This document shows positions 41,236-48,842 of a stretch of DNA of 64,000 nucleotides, piece by piece (positions within the stretch are counted from its first letter, which is position 1; each line of letters opens with the position of its first letter). The notes below the pieces were generated by a model, which had not been told where the DNA came from, did no database searches, and worked only from the letters and a program-made list of their open reading frames with translations. This DNA is from Streptomyces sp. NBC_01210 (GTDB taxonomy: Bacteria > Actinomycetota > Actinomycetes > Streptomycetales > Streptomycetaceae). Location: NCBI RefSeq assembly GCF_036010325.1, contig NZ_CP108549.1, positions 8,122,001-8,186,000 of the forward strand. The letters run 5' to 3'. The position numbers were made by a program, and so were the translations under genes.

Positions 41236-44055
41236 TCACGCCGCATCCAGGGCGCACTCAGCCCAGATGACCTTGCCGTCGGTGGTGTAGCGGGTGCCCC
41301 AGGTCTCGGCGAGCTGCGCAACGAGGAACAGGCCACGGCCACCCTCGTCGGTGGTGGCCGCCTGGCGCAGGCGTGGGGCGGTGTTACTGGTGTCGTAGAC
41401 CTCGCAGATCAGGGTGCGGCCGTGAATGAGGCGTACCTGGATGGGCCCGGTGCCGTAGCGGACGGCGTTCGTAACGAGCTCGCTGAGCAGCAACTCTGTG
41501 GCGAAAGCGGACTCCTCCAGCCCCCACTGGCTCAGCCGGCGGACGGCGGCGGCACGGACGTCGGAGACGAGGGCCGGGTCGGCGGGCAGGTCCCAGGTGG
41601 CCATCCGGTCCGGGGGCAGGGCGTGGGTGCGGGCGACGAGCAGGGCAATGTCGTCGCCAGGGTGGTCGGGTGCCATGGCGTCGAGGACCGCTTGGCAGGT
41701 GTCCTCGGGTGTTCGGTCCGGGTGGGCCAACGCGCGGCGCAGCTGATCGAGGGCCACGTCGATGTCGCGATGGCGGTCTTCGATGAGTCCGTCGGTGTAG
41801 AGGACCAGCTGGCTGTGCTCGGAGAGGTGGATTTCGGCCGTTTCGAAGGGGAGACCGCCCAGGCCGAGAGGGGGGCCGGCGGGCATGTCCGGGAATGTCA
41901 CGGTGCCGTCGGGGTGGACCAGCGCGGGCGGAGGGTGGCCGGCGCGAGCCATGGTGCACTGCCCCGAGGTGGGGTCGTAGATGGCGTACAGGCAGGTGGC
42001 GCCGACGATGCCGGTGCTGCCCAGCGCAGGGTTCTCGCCGCCCTCCTCCCGGTCCAGGCGCACTACGAGATTGTCCAGGTGGGTGAGGAGTTCATCGGGG
42101 GCGAGTTCCAGTTCGGCGAAGTTGCGTGCTGCGGTGCGCAGCCGGCCCATGGTGGCGGCGGCGTGCAGTCCATGGCCGACGACATCGCCGACGAGGAGGG
42201 CGACGCGGGTGCCGGAGAGGGGGATGACGTCGAACCAGTCGCCACCCACTCCGGATTCGGCGGGCAGGTAGCGGTGCGCGACCTCGACGGCGTCCTGCTC
42301 GGGATGGCCGCGCGGGAGCAGGCTGCGCTGAAGTGCCAGAGCTAGGGTGTGTTCGCGGGTGTAGCGGCGGGCGTTGTCGATGCAGAGGGCGGCGCGGGCA
42401 GCGAGTTCCTGGGCCAGCGAGCGGTCGTCGTCCCCGAAGGGGGCGGGATCCTGCGAGCGGTAGAAGCTGGCGATGCCCAGGAGGACGCCGCGCGCGAGGA
42501 GGGGGACGGAGATGAGGGAGTGGACGTTGTGGGCGAGGATCCGCTCGGCGTGCTCGGGTTCTTGGGCGATCCAGCCGGCGGCGGACTTCAGATCGGGTTC
42601 CAGCACTGCCTGTCCGCTGGCCAGGCATCGTAGATGGGGCGTCGCCGGGCGAAGGTCCACCCGCTCGCCGACCGGGTAGAAGGGGCAGTCCTCGTGGATG
42701 CCGTGGACCACCGTACGGTGCAGTTCGGTACTGGCGTCGGAGGCCTCCTCGCCGCGCAGTACGGCCTCGGGCACGTCGATGGTGACGAAGTCGGCCAGGC
42801 GCGGGACCGCCGTCTCGGCGAGTTCCCAGGCGGTGCGGCTCACGTCCAAGGTGGTGCCGATGCGGGTGCTGGCCTCGGCCAGCAGCTCCAGGCGGCGTCG
42901 GGCCGCAACCGCGTACTTCCCTACTTCCGGCTCGCCCACCAGCACCAGCCCCCTGGCCAAGCCGTTGGCGGAGTCGTCGGTGCGGGGTGGGACGGGCGCG
43001 CGGACCGTCGTGGCGGCCGAGCCGGCTGCGGCGCCGGGGAGGTGCCCGGACGACGGGTCGGCGGAAGTGGGGGCATATTGCGCGACAAGGCCGAGTGGCC
43101 GGCCGGCGCGAGTCGGGACGGCGGTGCGGGGTTGCGGCGAGTCACCGGGGAGGACCGCTTCGATGACGACGCCCTCCACCCCGGAGGGGCTCGTCACCGG
43201 ACGGCTCAAGAGCGTGACCCGCCGGTCGCGGGACAGGGACACGTCGACGGCAGCCCGCTGGGACGAGGAGATCAGCTCGCTGGCCTTCTCCTTGAGTATC
43301 ATCTGATCGCGCTGGTCCAGCCCGATCTGAACCAGTTCATCCATGTCGATCAGGTGCCCGTCCCTGGCGGCCTCGCTGGTCCACGCGAGGCGCCTGGCGT
43401 CGAGATACGCCCGCAGCAAGCCACGCTCTCGCGCCGAACTCTGCTCCATCAGCCGCCGTTCGATGGCTTCGGCGGCGTCGCGTATCACGGTGACCAGCGC
43501 CGGGTCCGCATCGGTGAAGGGATAGCCGAGGCAGAGGACGCCCTCGATGCGCCCGCTGAGCTGGTCGCGAATGGGGATTGCAGAACAGGCGTTTGACTGG
43601 GAGCGCTCGGCGAAGTGCTCTGCACCGTAGACCTGGCACAGCTCCCTTTCCGCGAGTGCGAGACCGACGCCGTTGGTCCCGGCGAACTGCTCGGCGAACA
43701 CGAAGCCCGGGACGCTCTGGATCGCGGAGAGATGCCGGACCAAGGACGCTTCCCCGAAACGGCGTTCAAGCACCGTGCCGTGTCCATCGGCGAGACAGAT
43801 GTTCATCTTGCTGCCCGCGAACATGGATCGCAGCCGGTCCAGCACAGGCCCGGCCGCGCGGACGAGCTGGCTGTCCGGATCGAAATCCTGCCGGTAGGGG
43901 AGCTCGGACTGGTCCGGTGAGAGTCCCAGCAGCCGACAGCGCTGCCACGAGCTCAGAATCGGACTTCTCACGCCCCCCTCGACCGACTCGCCATGCAGAA
44001 ACCGCTCGCGGGGGCGTACGGGGCCGGTGCGGTCTCCCACGACCCCCATCTGCAT
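41236..44055 (-). CDS. SpoIIE-type PP2C phosphatase with GAF sensors and C-terminal HATPase (anti-sigma-like) domain
   Basis: A 939-aa multidomain signalling protein. Residues 1-290 match the N-terminal sensor of AcoR-type activators (SSWQRCRLLGLSPD, FAEQFAGTNGVGLAL, SACSAIPIRD). A GAF domain covers about 385-545 (LELLAEASTRIGTTLDVSRT, LISVPLLARGVLLGIASFY). The SpoIIE phosphatase domain covers about 560-780 (PAESGVGGDWFDVIPLSGTR, GDVVGHGLHAAATMGRLR, LVLYTDGLIEDRHRDID, HPGDDIALLVART) with its metal-binding aspartates. The end is a HATPase_c_2 kinase fold (ELLLSELVTNAVRYG, GRGLFLVAQLAE). It likely dephosphorylates an anti-anti-sigma factor and may phosphorylate one too. Start ATG 44055 follows GAGGGAAG. 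No sigma-factor genes are nearby. Confidence 0.88.
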   Translation of the reverse strand: MQMGVVGDRTGPVRPRERFLHGESVEGGVRSPILSSWQRCRLLGLSPDQSELPYRQDFDPDSQLVRAAGPVLDRLRSMFAGSKMNICLADGHGTVLERRFGEASLVRHLSAIQSVPGFVFAEQFAGTNGVGLALAERELCQVYGAEHFAERSQSNACSAIPIRDQLSGRIEGVLCLGYPFTDADPALVTVIRDAAEAIERRLMEQSSARERGLLRAYLDARRLAWTSEAARDGHLIDMDELVQIGLDQRDQMILKEKASELISSSQRAAVDVSLSRDRRVTLLSRPVTSPSGVEGVVIEAVLPGDSPQPRTAVPTRAGRPLGLVAQYAPTSADPSSGHLPGAAAGSAATTVRAPVPPRTDDSANGLARGLVLVGEPEVGKYAVAARRRLELLAEASTRIGTTLDVSRTAWELAETAVPRLADFVTIDVPEAVLRGEEASDASTELHRTVVHGIHEDCPFYPVGERVDLRPATPHLRCLASGQAVLEPDLKSAAGWIAQEPEHAERILAHNVHSLISVPLLARGVLLGIASFYRSQDPAPFGDDDRSLAQELAARAALCIDNARRYTREHTLALALQRSLLPRGHPEQDAVEVAHRYLPAESGVGGDWFDVIPLSGTRVALLVGDVVGHGLHAAATMGRLRTAARNFAELELAPDELLTHLDNLVVRLDREEGGENPALGSTGIVGATCLYAIYDPTSGQCTMARAGHPPPALVHPDGTVTFPDMPAGPPLGLGGLPFETAEIHLSEHSQLVLYTDGLIEDRHRDIDVALDQLRRALAHPDRTPEDTCQAVLDAMAPDHPGDDIALLVARTHALPPDRMATWDLPADPALVSDVRAAAVRRLSQWGLEESAFATELLLSELVTNAVRYGTGPIQVRLIHGRTLICEVYDTSNTAPRLRQAATTDEGGRGLFLVAQLAETWGTRYTTDGKVIWAECALDAA

Positions 44056-44100
44056 CACTTCCCTCACATAAACTTTGTGATCACCCAGTCTCCATTTGAG

Positions 44101-44128
44101 TATATTCCTCACTTTTTGGGTGAATATA
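44101..44128. promoter_or_regulatory. AT-rich inverted repeat upstream of the SpoIIE-type gene
   Basis: TATATTC (44101-44107) and GAATATA (44122-44128) are perfect inverted 7-mers around CTCACTTTTTGGGT, about 46-73 bp before the start at 44055. The base composition is far from the local average. Candidate operator and/or promoter. Confidence 0.5.
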
Positions 44129-44226
44129 AGAAGCTCTGACGTCATGCGATGGCCGGCTGTCGAAAAGACCTGGCCGGCGTCCACCGTGATCGGCGGCCGG
44201 CGCGAGGCGACGGTGGCGGCCGGCCA

Positions 44227-45195
44227 TCACAGGACCGCGACCGGGTTGACGGGCGAGCCTGTCCCGCCGGGTACGTTCAGCGGCGTCACGACGAGCATGA
44301 ATTCGTAACGGCCCGCCTCGGCGCAGCTGGCGGAGAGTGCTTCGAGGTCGAGATTGTCCAGCAGCGGCACTCCCATGGCGGTGATGGCGAGCGCGTGGAC
44401 CGGAGAGTGCAGGCCTTCGACCGGCGAGGGTCGTACATCGCTGTCCCCGTCGCCGCCGAGCAGGGAAATGGCACGCTCGGCCAGCAGCGGCATGGCGTCC
44501 ACGTGCAAGCCCGCGCTCGCCACGTCAGGGTTCCAGGGGCCGATTTCCCGGCGGCGGCGGAAGCGGCCGGAGCGCAGCAGCACCGCATCGCCGTCCCCGA
44601 TCGTCACATCGAGTGCCTTCTCAGCGGCGATGATGTCCTGCGCGTGCAGTGCGTGGCCAGGCTCCAGCCATGTGATCCCGAGGACGGCGGGCAGGTCGAG
44701 GAGTACGCCCTTGGTGACGAGGGGGCCGAGTGCTGGCACCGCGCCGAAGCGGGCACCCCCGGCATCAACGACCTCGCGCGCCGCACGGCCGTCGTAGAGC
44801 TGCCCTCGGTAGGCGATGTGTGACAGCGCGTCGAGATGGCTCACGCCCTTGCCGTGGTAATCCATGGCAATGAAGTCCTTGTGGGTGGAGGGTTCCGGTG
44901 CCTCCACGTCGCCGAGGTCGGACATGTAGTGCAATGCGGGCTTGCTGTTGTCCGGTCCGGGCAGGGTGTTCCAGGGCAGCCCCATCGGCACGACCGTCCC
45001 GGACCGGATCAGGGCGGTGGCCCGCTGCACATGGCCCGATGTCACCCTGTTCCAGGCGCCGCGGTCGGCCGCAGCCCAGCGGCCCCACGTGCACACCGCG
45101 TCGAAGAGTCTGTCGAACTCCTGACGAGAGACGGCGGGCCCATTGCCGGGATTGGCCGGCGGGGGATCGGGGGCATCGGCGGGGCTGCTGCTCAT
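44227..45195 (-). CDS. Cyclase family protein (kynurenine-formamidase-like hydrolase)
   Basis: A 322-aa member of the metal-dependent cyclase/formamidase family. The signature metal site is in MDYHGKGVSHLDALSHIAY near residue 112, with the H-x-G-x-x-H-x-D-x-x-x-H arrangement shifted to HGKGVSHLDALSH; further family pieces are KGVLLDLPAVLGI near 163, GDAVLLRSGRFRRR near 205 and WNPDVASAGLHVDAMPLLAE near 222. Members hydrolyse formyl amides or close rings of polyketides. ATG 45195 gives a Pro-rich N-terminus; no export signal is present. It stands alone; the substrate is unknown. Confidence 0.88.
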   Translation of the reverse strand: MSSSPADAPDPPPANPGNGPAVSRQEFDRLFDAVCTWGRWAAADRGAWNRVTSGHVQRATALIRSGTVVPMGLPWNTLPGPDNSKPALHYMSDLGDVEAPEPSTHKDFIAMDYHGKGVSHLDALSHIAYRGQLYDGRAAREVVDAGGARFGAVPALGPLVTKGVLLDLPAVLGITWLEPGHALHAQDIIAAEKALDVTIGDGDAVLLRSGRFRRRREIGPWNPDVASAGLHVDAMPLLAERAISLLGGDGDSDVRPSPVEGLHSPVHALAITAMGVPLLDNLDLEALSASCAEAGRYEFMLVVTPLNVPGGTGSPVNPVAVL

Positions 45196-45524
45196 CTGTA
45201 CTCAGCGCTCCAAGGTTCGTGCGGGCTGTCGCCCGGGGCGCCGGGGCGGCGCTACGGCTCCCCGTTCAGCGTCCTGCCCCGGAGCGGGCCCCCGGCAGGT
45301 GAACGGTTCGGCTCACCTCGCGGCTGTGACATCGGCCCCCAAGGAAGCGATGTCCGTCGGCTCCGAGCTCTACGCGCGGTGTCGACATGACCCTGTTGTG
45401 TCCCCCCGGCGGGCGCCCGGTACTGCCGACCTCGCTCCCGGTGGCCGCGCAGGCCCCCGTCGACCTTGTACGGCTGCTCCACCCTGGGCGGCAACAACTT
45501 CGTCCGACCGTCCGGGCCGCGGAC
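45196..45524. other. Intergenic region upstream of the cyclase gene
   Basis: 329 bp without a supported gene or clear hairpin, between the VOC gene stop and the cyclase gene start on the same strand. Confidence 0.35.
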
Positions 45525-46310
45525 TCAGCGGGCAGCGCCGCGGATGACGGCCACAGGCGCACCGAAAGGGTCGGTGAACATGGCCAGGCGGCCCACGCCC
45601 TCCGCGTCCATCGGCGGGATGAGCGGGGTGGCACCCTGTCGGGTGGCCTCGGCGAAGGTGGCGTCGACGTCGACCACTTCGAAGTACGGATGCCACTCCG
45701 AGCGGGAACCCGCCTCCAGGTTCTCCTTCGGGAGCTGCATGATCCCGCCCTGCGTGGCCTCCTGGCCGCCGCCCGACGGGGAGACGACGCTGTAGGTGAC
45801 GCTCGCGAACGGCATGTCCTTGTAGTCCCACGAGAACACGGAGCGGTAGAAGTCCTTCGCGGCGGCAGCGTCCGTGGTGTACAGCTCGGTCCAGGACAAG
45901 GTGTTCACATCGGTGACCGCGCCCAGGCCCTTGGTGTCACCGGGCTGCCAGACCGCGAAGTCGGCGCCGGTCGGGTCGGTGTACGCCGCCATCCGGCCTT
46001 CGGTGAAGACCTCCATCGGCTGGAGACGGACGGTGCCGCCGGCCCGCTCTACGGCTCTGGTCGTGGCGTCGGCGTCGGCCGTCAGGAAGTACGGCGTCCA
46101 CGCCGAGGACGCGCCCTCCTCGGTGAGCGGGCCGATCGCGGCGACGGTCTTCCCGTCCAGCTGGAAGAAACCGTACCCCCCGGCCTCCGGTCCCAAGCTC
46201 TGCAGCTCCCAGCCGAACAGTGCCCCGTAGAAGGCGGCGGCCGCGTCGATGTCGGGGCTTCCCAGGTCCAGCCAGTTCGGCGAGCCCGTGACGTATGTGG
46301 TAGTCAGCAT
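45525..46310 (-). CDS. VOC family protein with two glyoxalase-fold domains
   Basis: A 261-aa protein of two tandem VOC modules. Module 1, residues 8-122: PNWLDLGSPDIDAAAAFYGALFGWEL and AYTDPTGADFAVWQ. Module 2, residues 135-257: LSWTELYTTDAAAAKDFYRSVFSWDY and MFTDPFGAPVAVIR. The two-domain form with F-Y-x-x-x-F-x-W in each module is common in actinobacteria and often annotated as glyoxalase or hydroxylase-like. One protein can form a complete pseudo-dimeric site. The start ATG 46310 follows AGGAGAAT. It is divergent from the secreted protease with a 509-bp intergenic region. Confidence 0.9.
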   Translation of the reverse strand: MLTTTYVTGSPNWLDLGSPDIDAAAAFYGALFGWELQSLGPEAGGYGFFQLDGKTVAAIGPLTEEGASSAWTPYFLTADADATTRAVERAGGTVRLQPMEVFTEGRMAAYTDPTGADFAVWQPGDTKGLGAVTDVNTLSWTELYTTDAAAAKDFYRSVFSWDYKDMPFASVTYSVVSPSGGGQEATQGGIMQLPKENLEAGSRSEWHPYFEVVDVDATFAEATRQGATPLIPPMDAEGVGRLAMFTDPFGAPVAVIRGAAR

Positions 46311-46819
46311 CGCAATTCTCCTCCCGCGAGTGCGCGGTGGATGACGGATGTGGATGACGGACGGGGTCAGTCGATTTCAGCATGCCAGCCCCCACTGACA
46401 ATCCGCCGCTCCGCGCGCCGCGACACCCTGCCACACACACGTCGCGCGGAGTGAGCCGGTGTCGCCCCGAATGACCGACAGTTCGTCAGCTCGCGCGCCT
46501 CGCCCCGCCTCCCGGCCCCCGGCGCGCTCCGAACCCTCCCCGGGGCTCCCACGGGGGTGACAAGGGTTTTCCCCGTATCGGGTTCATCTCCCCGTTCCCT
46601 ACTGTCTGCCGCACCGGCGGATCTCATCTCCTGACTGTTTGATGTCAGGTGCATGTAAGTCATGGGTTCCGTCGGGGACGGCCCTTGACCAGGGGCCGTC
46701 GCGCCGACGGCGACGCAAGGGCGACCCGGCCCAGGGAACCGCGGATCGCACCCCCACAGCGAACCGCGGTTCCCGCGCCGCCCGCCCGCGCTCCGCACCG
46801 TCAGTTGAAAGGGAACACC
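46311..46819. promoter_or_regulatory. Long leader/promoter region of the subtilase gene
   Basis: No gene in 509 bp. A perfect inverted repeat CCTGAC-TGTTTGAT-GTCAGG lies at 46630-46649. A hairpin follows at 46677-46700 (GACGGCCC, loop TTGACCAG, GGGCCGTC), about 120 bases before the protease start, with smaller GC-rich hairpins next to it. These could be an operator and a structured 5' leader. Confidence 0.45.
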
Positions 46820-48649
46820 TTGAACGGTTCCAGACGGAGACTCATATCCGTCGTGGCCGCGAGCGCGACGATCGCCGCCGTCGCCGCCACGTACTCCGTG
46901 GCACTCGCCGCCACCCCGCCGCCGCCCTCACCGAAGCCCGCTCCGGCTTCCCAGTCGATGACCGCACTGCCGACCGCACCGGTCGAGAAGGTTATCGTCA
47001 CCTACAAGTCCAAGACGTCCGAGGCCACTTCCAACACGGCGGCCAAGACCGACGCAACGGCCAAGGCCGCCGAGACCGGCGAGAGCCTGTCGTTCGAGCG
47101 TCGGCTCGCCGGCGGTGCCGCCCTGGTCAACCTCGGTGGCAAGGCGTCCAAGAATGACCTCGCCGAGGTCCTCGACGCCTTCCGCGCCGATCCGTCGGTC
47201 GCGTCCGTGGAACCCGACATCCGCGCCTACGCGATGGCGGTCACCCCGAACGACACCGAGTACACCAAGCAGTGGGACCTGTTCGAGGCCACCGGCGGCA
47301 TGAACGTGCCCGGCGCCTGGGACAAGACCACCGGCAGCGGCGTCACCGTCGCCGTCATCGACACCGGCTACGCCGCCCACACGGACGTGGCCGCCAATGT
47401 CGTGTCCGGCTACGACTTCATCTCGACCGCCGCGGACGCCCGGGACGGCAACGGCCGGGACAGCGACGCCAAGGACGAGGGCGACTGGAGCGCGACCGAC
47501 GGCGAGTGCGGCACCGGTTCCAAGGCGAGCAACTCCTCCTGGCACGGCACCCACGTCGCGGGCACCATTGCGGCAACGGCGGGCAACAGCAAGGGCGTTG
47601 CGGGTATCGCGTACAACGCGAAGATCCAGCCGGTCCGCGTGCTCGGCAAGTGCGGCGGCTCCTCCGCGGACATCGCCGACGCGATCACCTGGGCGTCCGG
47701 CGGTACCGTCCCGGGCGTCCCGGCGAACCCGAACCCGGCCAAGGTCATCAACATGAGCCTCGGCGGCGCCAGCGCCACCTGCCCCAGCGTCTACCAGAAC
47801 GCGATCAACGGCGCGGTGTCGCGCGGCACCACGGTCGTCGTGGCGGCGGGCAACAGCAACGCCAACGCCTCCGGCTTCACCCCGGCCAACTGCTCGGGCA
47901 TCATCAACGTGGCGTCCACCAGTCGCGAGGGCAACCGCTCGTTCTACTCGAACTTCGGCTCCATCGTCGATGTGTCGGCTCCCGGCGGCGAGACCCGCCG
48001 CGCCACCGACACCCCGGGCACCGTCACCACCCCCGAAAACGGCATCCTCTCCACGCTGAACTCCGGGGCCACCACCCAATCGACCGAGAACTACAAGCCC
48101 TACCAGGGCACTTCGATGGCCGCCCCGCACATCGCCGGGCTGGCCGCGCTACTCAAGTCGGCCAAGAGCACTCTGACCCCGGTCGAAATCGAGGCCGCGA
48201 TCAAGAGCAACGCCAGGCCACTGCCGGGCACCTGCACCGGCGGCTGCGGCACCGGCATCGCCGACGCGGCGAAGACCGTGAACGCCGTCACCGGCACCAC
48301 CGGCGGCACGACGTTCAGCAACACGGCGGACGTGACGATCGCGGACAACTCGACCGTCAGCTCGTCGATCGCCGTCACCGGCCTCTCCGGCAACGCCCCC
48401 GCTGCCCTCAAGGTCAACGTCGACATCAAGCACACCTGGCGCGGCGACCTGGCCATCGACCTGATCGCGCCGGACGGCACGGTGCGCAACCTCAAGACCT
48501 CGTCGTCGTCCGACAGCGCCGACAACGTCCTTGCGACGTACACGGTCGACGCGTCCAGCGAGGTGGCAGGCGGCACCTGGAAGCTGCAGGTCCGCGATGT
48601 GGCATCGGGTGACACCGGCTACATCGACTCCTGGAGCCTCACCTTCTGA
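46820..48649 (+). CDS. Secreted S8 subtilisin-like serine protease with P (proprotein convertase) domain
   Basis: A 609-aa exported protease. The start is TTG at 46820: AAAGGGAA lies 7 bases upstream and it gives a standard signal peptide (SRRRLISVVAASATIAAVAA, cleavage after SVALA). An inhibitor-like propeptide covers residues about 50-130. The catalytic triad is Asp in VAVIDTGYA near 180, His in SWHGTHVAGTIAA near 243 and Ser in GTSMAAPHIAG near 433. The C-terminal 130 residues form a P/HomoB domain (VTIADNSTVSSSIAV, VDIKHTWRGDLAIDLIAPDG, WKLQVRDVASGDTGYI). It should degrade extracellular protein. It may supply peptides to the hydroxyproline pathway at the far end of the window, which is inference. 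Confidence 0.93.
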   Translation: MNGSRRRLISVVAASATIAAVAATYSVALAATPPPPSPKPAPASQSMTALPTAPVEKVIVTYKSKTSEATSNTAAKTDATAKAAETGESLSFERRLAGGAALVNLGGKASKNDLAEVLDAFRADPSVASVEPDIRAYAMAVTPNDTEYTKQWDLFEATGGMNVPGAWDKTTGSGVTVAVIDTGYAAHTDVAANVVSGYDFISTAADARDGNGRDSDAKDEGDWSATDGECGTGSKASNSSWHGTHVAGTIAATAGNSKGVAGIAYNAKIQPVRVLGKCGGSSADIADAITWASGGTVPGVPANPNPAKVINMSLGGASATCPSVYQNAINGAVSRGTTVVVAAGNSNANASGFTPANCSGIINVASTSREGNRSFYSNFGSIVDVSAPGGETRRATDTPGTVTTPENGILSTLNSGATTQSTENYKPYQGTSMAAPHIAGLAALLKSAKSTLTPVEIEAAIKSNARPLPGTCTGGCGTGIADAAKTVNAVTGTTGGTTFSNTADVTIADNSTVSSSIAVTGLSGNAPAALKVNVDIKHTWRGDLAIDLIAPDGTVRNLKTSSSSDSADNVLATYTVDASSEVAGGTWKLQVRDVASGDTGYIDSWSLTF

Positions 48650-48842
48650 ACCACCCCAAACAACCGCATCACAGCTGGTCAGAGGCGCGTTCGCGGCATA
48701 TCGCCGCGGGCGCGCCCCGCCGCCTGTCCGGGCGGGCCTGTCCGTATGCCGGACACACAGCCTGGACTGCGGTGGCCTGATTCGTATGCTCTGCTCTCAA
48801 CGGGCAGAGTCCCGCGCAGGCCACAAGGGGGGTGGTGGGGAG
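48650..48842. other. Intergenic region between protease and LuxR genes
   Basis: 193 bp. Alternative starts for the regulator (ATG 48786) lie here. No convincing terminator is seen after the protease. Confidence 0.35.

Noticed and set aside
46649..46819. Upstream in-frame start of the subtilase
   Set aside because: It would place about 57 Arg/Pro-rich residues before the signal peptide; TTG 46820 has the ribosome binding site.
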